This document shows, piece after piece, positions 53,113-62,256 of a DNA stretch of 64,000 bases. Within the stretch, counting starts at the first letter, position 1. The number at the start of each line of letters is the position of its first letter. The notes under the pieces are model-generated. The model was not told the DNA's origin. It saw only the letters and a program-made list of their open reading frames with translations, and ran no database searches. Both the position numbers and the translations under genes were made by a program. Source of the stretch: Emergencia timonensis (lineage in GTDB: Bacteria; Bacillota; Clostridia; Peptostreptococcales; Anaerovoracaceae); the NCBI RefSeq assembly GCF_900086585.1, contig NZ_FLKM01000008.1, positions 806,001-870,000 on the forward strand, in the 5' to 3' direction.

Positions 53113-53233
53113 ATTATTAACTCCTTGAAAATTTGGAAGCAATGCATTGACTTCTTTCTAAATTTAAGATACCATGAGAACATGAATTTGTAAAACTAAT
53201 GGTTTTTATAGAATGATTTAAAAAAAATAATGG
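53113..53233. promoter_or_regulatory. Divergent control region between decarboxylase and LysR gene
   Basis: 121 AT-rich bases hold both starts. LysR proteins bind T-N11-A boxes in such regions; several weak candidates exist but no clear single site. Confidence 0.4.
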
Positions 53234-54142
53234 GTGAGAAAATTGGAGATCAGGAACATCAGGACATTTTTACGAGTGGCTGAGCTGCAGAGTTTTACAA
53301 AGGCTGCAGAGCAGATGGGTTATTCTCAGGCAGCGGTTACGGTGCAGATCAAGCAGCTGGAAGAAGAGCTGGGAACGCAGCTCTTTGATCGAATTGGGAA
53401 ACATATCAAATTAACAGAACACGGCATGCAGTTTATGGACCATGGAATGAAGGTGATGAAGGCTGCAGAGGACGCAAGCACCTTTGTCCATAAAGAGGAG
53501 ACCCCCGCCGGGAAACTACGCATCGGTTCCATTGCATCATTGTCGATGGGCGTGCTGCCTCCGGTCCTGCTGGAATTCAGAACCCTGTGTCCACAGATAG
53601 AGACCAGTATTGAGACATCGAGACGCGTCACAGAATTGTTAGATATGATGCGGCAGAATGACGTTGATTTCCTTTATTTTCTGGATCGAAAGATTTATTC
53701 TCCAGACTGGATCAAGGTATTTGAGCGGCCGGAAACCATCATCTTTGTTACCTACCCTTCCCATCCGCTGGCGGACAAAGAGGACGTGCCCATTGAACGG
53801 CTCCTCGAGGAGCCGATGATTCTCACGACAAGGGGTGTCAGCTACTGTGATGATCTGGAACAGTTGTTGGCAGCACAGGGGTTGGAGTTACATCCTTTTT
53901 TAGAAATTGGGGATACGGATGTCATCATAAAGCTTCTGCAGCAAAAGGCAGGCATTTCTTTTCTGCCACAGTACCTGGTGCAGGAACACCTCGAGGCAGG
54001 GAATTTAGCTATCATATCTACCGATATTCCGGTTATTCAGATGTGGAGCCAGTTGATTTATCATAAGAATAAATGGGTCACTCCACAGATGAAGATTTTT
54101 ATTGATCTTATCAAAAAGTATGCGGGCGCAGAACCGCATTGA
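53234..54142 (+). CDS. LysR-family transcriptional regulator
   Basis: 302 residues. N-terminal HTH (IRTFLRVAELQSFTKAAEQMGYSQAAVTVQIKQLEEELGTQLFDR) and a LysR substrate-binding domain (GKLRIGSIASLSMGVLPPVLLEF). The GTG at 53234 is used as start; TTG at 53243 is an alternative. Divergent from the decarboxylase and likely its activator. Confidence 0.92.
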   Translation: MRKLEIRNIRTFLRVAELQSFTKAAEQMGYSQAAVTVQIKQLEEELGTQLFDRIGKHIKLTEHGMQFMDHGMKVMKAAEDASTFVHKEETPAGKLRIGSIASLSMGVLPPVLLEFRTLCPQIETSIETSRRVTELLDMMRQNDVDFLYFLDRKIYSPDWIKVFERPETIIFVTYPSHPLADKEDVPIERLLEEPMILTTRGVSYCDDLEQLLAAQGLELHPFLEIGDTDVIIKLLQQKAGISFLPQYLVQEHLEAGNLAIISTDIPVIQMWSQLIYHKNKWVTPQMKIFIDLIKKYAGAEPH

Positions 54143-54210
54143 TTATGATTTGAAAATACACTGAACTGCTCGGTCAAGACGTGCTACAATGAAGAAAAGG
54201 AGAGAATATT

Positions 54211-54774
54211 ATGGAACTATTTAACAATCATACAGCGCTGATCATCATCGACATGCAGAAAGCCTTTGTAGAACCGGGTGCACCGCTCTGTGTCAAAGGT
54301 GCAAAAGCCACCGTGCCCGCCTGTGCCAAGACAATTGAAGAGGCGAGGACGGCAGGCAGCCCTGTCATCTGGGTCAAGCGCCACTACAGATCTGACGGCA
54401 GCGATGTGGAGTTTACCCGTTATCAGACCTGGGAAGAGGGAGGCAGACCTCTAGCTCATGGTTCTAAAGGCATCGGAGGCGCTGAAGAGGCAGAGGGACT
54501 TGAGCGCAAGCCTGGCGATTACGTCGTCATCAAACCTCGCTGGAGCGGCTTTTTCCAGACAGAGCTGGATCTGATTCTGCGGCGTCTTCACATCGACACC
54601 GTAGTTCTCATCGGTACCACCACGCCAAACTGTGTCCGCACCACCTGCTATGACGCCATCGCTTTGGACTACAAAACCATCGTCATCGAGAGATGTTGTT
54701 CCTCTAATACAGAAGAAATCCAGAGAGTCAATATGGAGGATATGGAGAGAATCGGCGCGGTAATCCTTCGATAA
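54211..54774 (+). CDS. Isochorismatase-family cysteine hydrolase
   Basis: 187 residues. Catalytic triad of the family: Asp in LIIIDMQKAF (D14), Lys in VIKPRWSGFF near 110, and Cys in TPNCVRTTCYDA near 142. The cis-peptide motif GTTTPNC is present. Members hydrolyse nicotinamide, ureidoacrylate or similar amides; the substrate is not clear. AAAGGAGAG precedes ATG. Confidence 0.9.
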   Translation: MELFNNHTALIIIDMQKAFVEPGAPLCVKGAKATVPACAKTIEEARTAGSPVIWVKRHYRSDGSDVEFTRYQTWEEGGRPLAHGSKGIGGAEEAEGLERKPGDYVVIKPRWSGFFQTELDLILRRLHIDTVVLIGTTTPNCVRTTCYDAIALDYKTIVIERCCSSNTEEIQRVNMEDMERIGAVILR

Positions 54775-55315
54775 AGATTTGATGCGATTGCTTGGTGGGA
54801 CGTATACGGGATGGGGGTATGAATTGAGCATTCTTTACAATAAAGTTAGGTTTTTTGATGCTGTCCAAAAGGTTTCGCATAACGCTGCGGCGGTGGCAGA
54901 CGCCATATCGATCCATACACCTTGAGATAAGACATGATTCACTGAAGAATTCAAAAATTTACTTCGCTCGGTTACTTTTGTGGATTGTGGACGGCCTTTG
55001 CATCGGAGAATTTGATAGAAAAAGTAACCGGAACCAGATATACCCCCCTGTTGAAGCCTTCTGACAGTGAACTGGTTATGCGAGAATGTGCAGATGTTCC
55101 CAAAAAGCATAACCTTATCGTTTTTGAAGCAGAACCGGAGCAATTGTCCTTCCCGGTAATGGCACAAAATAAATTGCGCGCCTTCATTATACAAAAGGAG
55201 ATATTATAAATTTAGTAGCCCGAATACGTAATCGAAATATCTGTGTTCAATAGACCTGGTCACAAAGTATGAGTCTTGTTTCATGGACTTGCAGTGAATA
55301 ATCCTTCGATAGAGG
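54775..55315 (+). pseudogene. Gene-free stretch with a degenerate reading frame
   Basis: About 540 bases without an intact gene. Protein-like pieces in different frames (FDAVQKVSHNAAAVADAIS near 54850; ENLIEKVTGTRYTPLLKPSD ... VPKKHNLIVFEAEPEQL at 54985-55209) suggest one decayed gene split by frameshifts and stops. The family is not recognised. Confidence 0.4.
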
Positions 55316-55343
55316 TTGCATTTTTAGGACATCGTTGTATAAT
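55316..55343 (+). promoter_or_regulatory. Promoter of the thiamine operon
   Basis: TTGCAT (55316-55321) and TATAAT (55338-55343), 16 bases apart, placed about 15 bases before the riboswitch. Confidence 0.85.
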
Positions 55344-55356
55344 AGAAACATATTCA

Positions 55357-55442
55357 AGGGGAGCCTGCGCGAAAGCGGGCTGAGAGTAAGCTGTATGGCT
55401 TTTACCCATAACCTGATTTGGATAATGCCAACGTAGGGAAAT
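55357..55442 (+). promoter_or_regulatory. TPP riboswitch (THI box)
   Basis: Conserved blocks GGGGAGCC, GCGGGCTGAGAG, ACCTGAT-TTGGATAATGCC and AACGTAGGGAA occur in order with the expected spacing. Binds thiamine pyrophosphate and represses the downstream thi genes. Confidence 0.97.
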
Positions 55443-55457
55443 ATTACGTGACTTTTA

Positions 55458-55500
55458 AACTGCGTATTTGCCAGGGGTTTGGCGAATACGCAGTTTTTGT
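55458..55500 (+). terminator. TPP riboswitch terminator
   Basis: AACTGCGTATT pairs with AATACGCAGTT around an inner TGCCA/TGGCG-type region, then T5G. It is the off-state hairpin of the riboswitch. Confidence 0.9.
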
Positions 55501-55576
55501 TCTGCTTCTAGTCACATGCTAATTTTCCTGTGCAAATGTGGCTTGTTAAACACCTAATGAAAAGGAGAGGAAAACC

Positions 55577-56398
55577 ATGTTAAAAGAAAGATTTGACCAT
55601 TTGAGAGCGGACGGTGCACTGGTACACAACATTACCAACTATGTGACGGTTAACGATGTGGCTAACGTCCTGCTTGCCTGTGGCGGCAGCCCGATTATGG
55701 CTGACGACATCGACGACGCGCCGGAAATCACAGCAATCTGCGGCGGGCTCGCTATCAATATCGGAACCCTGAACAAAAATACCATTCCTTCCATGTTTGC
55801 GGCCGGCAAAAAAGCCAATGAGCTGGGACATAAAGTGCTTTTGGACCCCGTAGGCGCCGGGGCAAGTACCATTAGAACCCAGACCGCATACAAACTGATG
55901 GACGAAATTCATTTTGACGCAATTCGCGGAAACATCTCAGAAATCAAGACCCTGGCAACTGGTGAGGGAACCACCAAAGGCGTAGACGCTGATGTAGCAG
56001 ATGCGGTGACAGAAGAAACCTTGGAGCAGACCATCGAATTCGCCAAGGCTTTTGCTGCAAAGACGGGCAGCATTATCGCCATCACCGGAGCTATTGACCT
56101 GGTGGCCGATGAAAGCAAATGCTATGTCATCAGGAACGGCAGACCGGAAATGGGGCTGATTACGGGAACTGGCTGCCAGCTGTCTGCTTTGATGTGCGCT
56201 TTCCTCGTAGCGAACCCGGAGGAACCGTTAGAAGCAGCGGCGGCTGCAGTCTGCGCCATGGGGCTTGCCGGTGAAATCGCTTATGCGCGCCTGGAAGAAG
56301 GCGACGGCAACGCGACGTACCGCAACAAAATCATCGACGCCATCTATAATATGGACGGCGCACAGTTAGAAGAAGGGGCGAAATATGAAATTAGATAA
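55577..56398 (+). CDS. thiM: Hydroxyethylthiazole kinase
   Basis: 273 residues. Phosphorylates the thiazole moiety for thiamine salvage. VHNITNYVTVNDVANVLLACGGSPIMADD at the start and the anion-hole/ATP region LITGTGCQLSALMCAF near residue 195 are diagnostic. AAAGGAGAGG precedes ATG. First gene after the TPP riboswitch. Confidence 0.97.
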   Translation: MLKERFDHLRADGALVHNITNYVTVNDVANVLLACGGSPIMADDIDDAPEITAICGGLAINIGTLNKNTIPSMFAAGKKANELGHKVLLDPVGAGASTIRTQTAYKLMDEIHFDAIRGNISEIKTLATGEGTTKGVDADVADAVTEETLEQTIEFAKAFAAKTGSIIAITGAIDLVADESKCYVIRNGRPEMGLITGTGCQLSALMCAFLVANPEEPLEAAAAAVCAMGLAGEIAYARLEEGDGNATYRNKIIDAIYNMDGAQLEEGAKYEIR

Positions 56399-57032
56399 GA
56401 AGGATCTGCTGCTCTATGCAGTGACAGACCGGCATTGGCTGGCGAAAGACGAGACTCTCTACAGTGTGGTAGAAAAAGCACTGAAGGGCGGGGCGACTTT
56501 TATGCAGCTGCGAGAGAAGAACCTGGAAGAAGAAGCGTTCATAGAAGAAGCGAGAGAAATCAAGGCCTTATGCGCCCGCTACACTGTGCCTTTTGTCATC
56601 AACGATAACGTGGATATCGCTGTGTCCATGGATGCCGACGGTGTGCACGTGGGACAAAGCGATATGGAGGCTGGTGATGTCAGAGCGAAGATTGGCCCGG
56701 ATAAGATTCTGGGCGTGTCGGCCCATACTGTGGAACAGGCAAAACTGGCGGAGGCCCAAGGAGCGGACTATTTAGGCGTAGGAGCGGTTTTTCCAACGGG
56801 ATCAAAGGATGATGCTGATGAGGTTCCACACGACACCTTAAGGGCCATCTGCGATGCCGTAAATATACCGGTCATCGCCATCGGAGGCATAACAGAGGAA
56901 AATACGCCGGAACTTTCCGGCAGCGGAATCTGTGGAATTGCTGTTATCAGCGCCATCTTTGGGCAGAAGGACATTGAGAAGGCGACAATGCGTCTGAGAG
57001 CAGTGACGAAAGAAATGGTGGAAAAGAAATGA
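56385..57032 (+). CDS. thiE: Thiamine-phosphate synthase
   Basis: 215 residues. Joins HMP-PP and thiazole-P to thiamine monophosphate. TIM-barrel motifs MQLREKN, VPFVINDNVDIAVSMDADGVHVGQSD, GADYLGVGAVFPTGSKDDA, PVIAIGGITEEN. It overlaps thiM by 14 bases. Confidence 0.97.
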   Translation: MKLDKKDLLLYAVTDRHWLAKDETLYSVVEKALKGGATFMQLREKNLEEEAFIEEAREIKALCARYTVPFVINDNVDIAVSMDADGVHVGQSDMEAGDVRAKIGPDKILGVSAHTVEQAKLAEAQGADYLGVGAVFPTGSKDDADEVPHDTLRAICDAVNIPVIAIGGITEENTPELSGSGICGIAVISAIFGQKDIEKATMRLRAVTKEMVEKK

Positions 57033-57670
57033 TAAGAGGGGCAATTTTTGATGTGGACGGCACGCTGCTGGACACCATGCCGATCTGGACCAATTCGGGT
57101 GCCAATTATCTGGCATCGCTGGGTATCGAAGCAGAAGAAGGGCTGGGCAACAAATTGTTTGCCATGACAGTAGACATGGGCGCAGTATATTTGAAAGAAA
57201 CTTACGGTCTGACGCAGTCCTGCCGGGAAATCGCCAAGGGCATCAACGGTATCGTGGAAGGTCATTATTTTGCGGACGCCGGGTTCAAGCCCGGGGCGCG
57301 AGAACTTTTGGAGCGTATGAAGGCGGCGGAAATTCCCATGGCCATTGCCACATCTACTGAGAAGTACTGTATCGAGGCAGCTTTTGAACGGCTGGGATAC
57401 AAGGATTATTTTGATATCATTCTGACCTGCGGCGAAGTAGGCGCCAGCAAATCCAACCCGAAGATTTTTTTTGAGGCCATTGCGGAATTGGGTACACCGA
57501 TTGAAGATACCTGGCTCTTTGAGGACGGCCTCTACTCAATCAAAACCGCCAAGGCGGAGGGCTTTAAAATCGTTGGCGTTTATGACAAGGTCAGTGAGGC
57601 GGATCAAGAAGAAATTAAACGGTACGCAGATGTCTATGTAAGAGATCTGACCGAATTCACCCTGGTATAA
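57029..57670 (+). CDS. HAD-superfamily phosphatase in the thiamine operon
   Basis: 213 residues, HAD subfamily IA. Motif I DVDGTLLDTMPIW (nucleophile D8), motif II ATSTEK near 107, motif III Lys in GASKSNPKIFFEA, motif IV EDGLYSIKTAKAEG. ATGA overlap with thiE, so it is transcribed with thi genes. A thiamine-phosphate or HMP-phosphate phosphatase role is suggested by context only; beta-phosphoglucomutase-like enzymes share the fold. Confidence 0.85.
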   Translation: MIRGAIFDVDGTLLDTMPIWTNSGANYLASLGIEAEEGLGNKLFAMTVDMGAVYLKETYGLTQSCREIAKGINGIVEGHYFADAGFKPGARELLERMKAAEIPMAIATSTEKYCIEAAFERLGYKDYFDIILTCGEVGASKSNPKIFFEAIAELGTPIEDTWLFEDGLYSIKTAKAEGFKIVGVYDKVSEADQEEIKRYADVYVRDLTEFTLV

Positions 57671-57859
57671 ACCAGGTTTCCACGGCGGTAGACTGGGGGC
57701 ACCACTTTCTGTCGCTCTTGCAGTCTGTTTCGCCAATCACACATGGGCAGGACCTCGTGTTCTTGGGAAACAGTTGCATAAGGCCTTCCATCAGTTTGTG
57801 CGGTTAGGCTCCGCACAAACTGTGGCAAGCGCCATTATAAAATTAATGCTTATGGAGGA
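57671..57859 (+). other. Intercistronic hairpin-rich gap (E5)
   Basis: 189 bases within the thi operon. A strong stem CAGTTTGTGCGG/CCGCACAAACTG (57792-57803 with 57811-57822, loop TTAGGCT) has no T-run, so it is more likely an mRNA-stability or processing element than a terminator. The first half (GGTAGACTGGG ... CAGTCTG) holds weaker pairings. Confidence 0.45.
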
Positions 57860-57862
57860 ATG

Positions 57863-58669
57863 ATGAAAAAGAAGACAGCATTAACAATCGCAGGCAGCGA
57901 TTCCTGCGGAGGCGCCGGCATCCAGGCAGATATCAAGACGATGACTGTAAATGGCGTATACGCCATGAGTGCAATCACCGCACTGACTGCCCAGAATACG
58001 ACCGGCGTAAGTGATATATTGGAGGCAACTCCTGAGTTTTTGGCAGCACAACTGGACGCCGTGTTTACTGATATCTATCCGGATGCAGTAAAAATCGGAA
58101 TGGTCTCTTCCAAGACTTTGATTGAAACCATAGCAGAAAAACTGCGGCAGTATGGGGCAAAGAACATTGTTCTCGATCCGGTCATGGTCGCCACCAGCGG
58201 ATCAAAGCTTATTTCTGACGATGCGGTGGAGACGCTGTGCAGTGCACTGATCCCGCTTGCTGCAGTCATTACACCCAATATCCCAGAGGCTGAGGTTCTC
58301 TCAGGCATGAACATTGAGACTGAAGCTGACATGGAGAAAGCGGCAGCGGCAATTTACGGTAAGTATGGCTGCAGTGTTCTCTGCAAGGGCGGCCACCAGA
58401 TCAGCGACGCCAACGATCTGCTCTTTGACGGACAAAAAAGCAAATGGTTCTACGGCCAAAGAATCGACAATCCAAATACACACGGAACGGGCTGCACCCT
58501 TTCCAGCGCCATTGCTTCCGGTCTGGCCAAGGGATTGCCATTGGAGACGGCGGTTAAAGAGGCGAAGGACTATATCTCTGGCGCTCTCTCCGCGATGCTG
58601 GACTTGGGGCAGGGCTGCGGTCCGATGGATCACGCCTATATGCTTGAAAGCGGTGATGTCTGTGAGTGA
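57863..58669 (+). CDS. thiD: Hydroxymethylpyrimidine/phosphomethylpyrimidine kinase
   Basis: 268 residues. Phosphorylates HMP and HMP-P. ALTIAGSDSCGGAGIQADIKT at the start, VLDPVMVATSG near 110 and the catalytic region NTHGTGCTLSSAIASGLAKG near 210. GGAGG lies four bases before ATG 57863; ATG 57860 is very close to it. Confidence 0.97.
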   Translation: MKKKTALTIAGSDSCGGAGIQADIKTMTVNGVYAMSAITALTAQNTTGVSDILEATPEFLAAQLDAVFTDIYPDAVKIGMVSSKTLIETIAEKLRQYGAKNIVLDPVMVATSGSKLISDDAVETLCSALIPLAAVITPNIPEAEVLSGMNIETEADMEKAAAAIYGKYGCSVLCKGGHQISDANDLLFDGQKSKWFYGQRIDNPNTHGTGCTLSSAIASGLAKGLPLETAVKEAKDYISGALSAMLDLGQGCGPMDHAYMLESGDVCE

Positions 58670-59867
58670 GAAAAGGACTTCGATATTTGCTAACGGTCTC
58701 ATCTGGTTTGGGGCAGGCGTTTCCATCGCAGAAATCCTTACCGGCACCTACTTTGCGCCGCTGGGATTTTCGAAAGGCCTGCTAGCAATCCTGATCGGTC
58801 ATATCATCGGCTGCGTGATGCTGTTTTTAGCCGGTTATATCGGTGCGCAGACGAGAAAAAGCGCCATGGAGACAGCAAAGATGAGTTTTGGAAACAAGGG
58901 CGGTCTGCTCTTTTCCATATTGAATGTTTTACAGTTAGTAGGCTGGACAGCTATCATGATTTACGATGGCGCCCTGGCGGCAAACGGCGTGCTTCATACA
59001 GGAGCCTGGATCTGGTGCCTGGTCATCGGCGTGCTGATTATCCTCTGGATTATGATCGGCATCACCAACCTGGGCAAGATCAACACCGTGGCTATGGCTG
59101 CTTTGTTTGTTCTGACCCTGGTACTTTGCAAGGTCATCTTCTTTGACGCGGGCGGCATCGCCATGGCGCCAAATGACAGCCTGTCTTTTGGCGCGGCTGT
59201 GGAGCTGGCCGTTGCCATGCCGCTGTCCTGGCTGCCTTTGATCAGCGACTACACCAGGGAGGCGGAGAAGCCTTTTGCCGCCACCATGACCAGCACCGTA
59301 GTCTATGGACTAGTCAGCACCTGGATGTATGTCATCGGTATGGGAGCGGCGATTTTTACGGGCGAATACGATATCGCACAGATCATGGTCAAAGCGGGCC
59401 TGGGCATCGCAGGGCTTTTGATCGTCGTATTCTCCACGGTGACGACCACCTTCCTGGACGCTTATTCTGCCGGCATTTCTGCGGAGTCCATCTTTGCCAG
59501 ATGGAACGGAAAGTGGATCGCCGTGGCTGTGACCATCCTGGGAACCATCTGCGCGATTCTGTTCCCGATGGACGACATTAGCGACTTCCTCTATCTGATC
59601 GGTTCAGTCTTTGCGCCGATGATCGCGATCCTCATTGCGGATTTCTTTGTGCTGCGTCATAACCACATCAAAGAGAGCTTCAACTGGAGCAATCTAGTCG
59701 TGTGGGCCTGCGGCTTTGTCATTTACAGATATCTGATGACAGTGGATATTCCTTGCGGAAACACTTTGCCGGCGGTCGTGATCACCCTGGTTCTCGCGGT
59801 AGTGGCAGACAAAGTCCTGCCTTCTGGGGCAGCAAAATCCGTGTCGGATGGAGAAAAAGCGGCATAA
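58656..59867 (+). CDS. cytX: Hydroxymethylpyrimidine transporter CytX
   Basis: 403 residues, NCS1-type membrane protein with about eleven helices. FANGLIWFGAGVSIAEILTGTYFAPLGF is the CytX N-terminus, and SWLPLISDYTREAEKP and FSTVTTTFLDAYSAG fit the NCS1 signatures. The start overlaps thiD by 14 bases. It supplies HMP for ThiD and completes a thiamine salvage operon that lacks thiC and thiG here. Confidence 0.93.
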   Translation: MSVSEKRTSIFANGLIWFGAGVSIAEILTGTYFAPLGFSKGLLAILIGHIIGCVMLFLAGYIGAQTRKSAMETAKMSFGNKGGLLFSILNVLQLVGWTAIMIYDGALAANGVLHTGAWIWCLVIGVLIILWIMIGITNLGKINTVAMAALFVLTLVLCKVIFFDAGGIAMAPNDSLSFGAAVELAVAMPLSWLPLISDYTREAEKPFAATMTSTVVYGLVSTWMYVIGMGAAIFTGEYDIAQIMVKAGLGIAGLLIVVFSTVTTTFLDAYSAGISAESIFARWNGKWIAVAVTILGTICAILFPMDDISDFLYLIGSVFAPMIAILIADFFVLRHNHIKESFNWSNLVVWACGFVIYRYLMTVDIPCGNTLPAVVITLVLAVVADKVLPSGAAKSVSDGEKAA

Positions 59868-59950
59868 GAGCAACAAAAAAACTGCACAGCCTGTCTCAAA
59901 GGTGTATAATAGAGAATATCGAACTACGAATCCATGAGGAAAGATTGGAG

Positions 59951-60484
59951 ATGATTTTTTTGAAAACGAAAGAAGCTGTTGCAAGAAGATGCTCCTGCAG
60001 AGCATACAAACCATATCAAATTTCAGAAAAGGAATTGAACATTGTGCTCCAGTGTGGCAATGCTGCGCCGGTAGGCATGGGGAAATTTGAAACGCTGAAG
60101 TTCACAGTCATTCAGAATAGAGAGCTGCTGGACAAAATTGATGCGGAGGGGAGCAAGTTCTTTGGCGATCCCAACGTGCATCCTCTATACGGCGCGCCGA
60201 CGCTGATTCTGGTTTCCGGCAAAGCGGACGACGTGGAGCTTTCCATGTGCAACGCGTCCTGTGTTGTGGAAAACATGGCCATCACAGCTACGGATATCGG
60301 TCTGGGCTCCTGCTACATCAGAGGGAATATCAAAGCCATCACCTATAACAAGGAGCTTTGTGAAGCCATGAAAGTTCCGGAAGGGTTCGTCCCTTGTGCG
60401 GGCATCATACTGGGCTACCCGGTGAAAGAGCCGGAAGAGAGAGAATTGACCATGGACAAAATCCAGGTAGAATATGTGAGGTAA
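59951..60484 (+). CDS. Nitroreductase-family flavoprotein
   Basis: About 177 residues. FMN-binding pattern ARRCSCRAYKPYQISEKELNIVLQCGNAAPVG at the start, SCVVENMAITATDIGLGSCYI in the centre, and ILGYPVKEPEER at the end. NAD(P)H-dependent reduction of nitro compounds, quinones or flavins is typical. ATG 59951 abuts TTGGAG; TTG 59960 would be better spaced. A TATAAT near 59903-59908 is its probable promoter. Confidence 0.9.
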   Translation: MIFLKTKEAVARRCSCRAYKPYQISEKELNIVLQCGNAAPVGMGKFETLKFTVIQNRELLDKIDAEGSKFFGDPNVHPLYGAPTLILVSGKADDVELSMCNASCVVENMAITATDIGLGSCYIRGNIKAITYNKELCEAMKVPEGFVPCAGIILGYPVKEPEERELTMDKIQVEYVR

Positions 60485-60926
60485 TGACGAGAAGAGCGCT
60501 GCGGATGAGAATTCGTGGCGCTTTTGAACATTAAGAGTGGCGTTGCATCAAATAAGTATAGGTTTGATTTTGACTTACCTAAAGGTTCTACTCTGATGAA
60601 AGATTATGATTATGCGTATGATGAATTATAAGATGAGTGTTTTTCCGATGGACGACTTACTTACGGAAGGGAAAATTATTTTAGCACTGCGTGCCGCTCT
60701 CATAGTTGTTTTTGGAATTGATTCTGCAGTTTCAAAAATCAGAAAGCGTACTCGTGATTGAAAAGGCAGCAAAACAGAAAAACGACAGAATAAGAAAAAA
60801 GAAAATAAAGTCGGAAGATGTATTCTTGTGTTGGCCGTCCCCCCTCATACAAATTCCCTTTGCAAAACCAGCGCAGACTGGTATAATCATTAGGTAGGAA
60901 TATTTTGGAGCAACCGGAGGAAGGAC
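60485..60926 (+). other. Intergenic region with a remnant of a bacteriocin-like gene and the MFS promoter
   Basis: No intact gene. At about 60535-60631 one frame reads YRFDFDLPKGSTLMKDYDYAYDEL, similar to YLYNFNMPDGYKMVKDYDLHDEY of the secreted protein at 26049-27164. It is a relic of that family. TTGCAA (60860-60865) and TATAAT (60882-60887), 16 bases apart, form the promoter for the MFS gene. Confidence 0.6.
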
Positions 60927-62159
60927 ATGGGGAAATTACTCAATTTTAAATACGCCTGTACACAGGGGACGTATTGGATGATATATGGAGTTGTAGGCAG
61001 TTTTGCATCGGTTTTTTTGTTAGCGCGAGGTTATTCTAACTCCGAAATCGGGGTCATACTGGCTGTGGCAAACGTAGTAGCTGTTGTTCTGCAGCCGCTG
61101 GTCGCTGATTTTGCCGATCGATCAAAGAAGATAACACTGATTGGGATTATTCAGCTGATGACCATCATCATGATTTTGATGATGGCGGGACTGTGTGTCC
61201 TTCAAAAGAAGACCCTTGCTCTGTCTTTGATCTTTCTCATGCTCATCGCATGGCATACCATATTGCAGCCGTTGATCAATTCACTGAGTTTTAAGCTGGA
61301 AGAATGCGGCATACATATCAGTTTTGGCGTAGCCAGAGGCGTGGGCTCTTTGGCGTATTCGGCTTTAGTTGGCGTTTTGGGTACCATGGTAGAAACTTAT
61401 GGCGTCATGGTCATGCCCATCACCGGTGAAGTGGTTCTCGTCATGCTGCTCATCAGCCTGGCTTTGACTAAGTCACAATATAACAAGGTAAAGGCGGTCA
61501 ACACAGAGGAGGGCGTCATCGACGTCAAATTAAAAGAGGAGACTGTAGAAGAAATCAATCTGGTTGACTTTATCAAGAGAAACAAGATGTTTTTGGTAGT
61601 GAACATCGGCGTCATCGGTGTCTATTTCAGCAATCAGATTCTCAATAACTATATGATTCAGGTCGTATCCGACGTAGGAGGCGACAGCGAAGATATGGGA
61701 AGGATCCTCTCCCTGATGGCCTTCCTGGAAATACCGGTCATGTTCTGCTTTGACAACCTGCGCAAACGCTTCACCTGTCAGCTGATGCTGAAAGTATCAG
61801 CCGTAGGTTTTGTCGTCAAAATTGCCATGTGTTATATTGCTACTACCGTGACTATGGTATATATTGCACAGCTGTTCCAACTGATTTCTTTCGGCCTGTT
61901 TCTGCCTGCTATGGTACATTTCATCGACGAGATGATGAGCAAAGGAGAAGCCGTCAAAGGGCAGGCGCTGTTCACCATGATGGTCACTGTGACTACGATG
62001 ATTTCCAGTCTCTTCGGCGGCATCATTCTGGATATCAGCGGTGCAAAGATGCTGACCTTGGTTGCAACCGTCGTCACAACCATCGGCGCTTTAATTATCA
62101 TCGGATCAGTAGATCGGGTAAAAAAACAAGAGAACGAAAAGGGCAAAGGATTGAGCTAA
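60927..62159 (+). CDS. MFS transporter (MFS_1-like / LacY-like)
   Basis: 410 residues with twelve membrane helices. YWMIYGVVGSFASVFLLARGYSNSEIGVI and VADFADRSKKIT in the 2-3 loop match the sugar/nucleoside symporter-like MFS branch. A charged central loop (KLKEETVEEINLVDFIKRN) lies between the two halves. Substrate unknown. CGGAGGAAGG precedes ATG. Confidence 0.9.
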   Translation: MGKLLNFKYACTQGTYWMIYGVVGSFASVFLLARGYSNSEIGVILAVANVVAVVLQPLVADFADRSKKITLIGIIQLMTIIMILMMAGLCVLQKKTLALSLIFLMLIAWHTILQPLINSLSFKLEECGIHISFGVARGVGSLAYSALVGVLGTMVETYGVMVMPITGEVVLVMLLISLALTKSQYNKVKAVNTEEGVIDVKLKEETVEEINLVDFIKRNKMFLVVNIGVIGVYFSNQILNNYMIQVVSDVGGDSEDMGRILSLMAFLEIPVMFCFDNLRKRFTCQLMLKVSAVGFVVKIAMCYIATTVTMVYIAQLFQLISFGLFLPAMVHFIDEMMSKGEAVKGQALFTMMVTVTTMISSLFGGIILDISGAKMLTLVATVVTTIGALIIIGSVDRVKKQENEKGKGLS

Positions 62160-62187
62160 GAGAATAACTGTCTCAACACGATGTAAC

Positions 62188-62235
62188 ACGGAGGGAAATT
62201 GAATTTTTCGGATTTCTGCTCCGTTTTTTGTTGTC
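62188..62235 (+). terminator. Terminator of the MFS gene
   Basis: ACGGAG and CTCCGT arms with inner GAAAT/ATTTC pairing, followed by T6. Confidence 0.85.
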
Positions 62236-62256
62236 TTTATACCAATGCGAAGAAAA

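Noticed and set aside
58314..58655. N-terminal extension of CytX overlapping thiD
   Set aside because: The extended frame lies wholly inside thiD in another frame, with composition unlike a membrane protein; ATG 58656 gives the expected CytX N-terminus.
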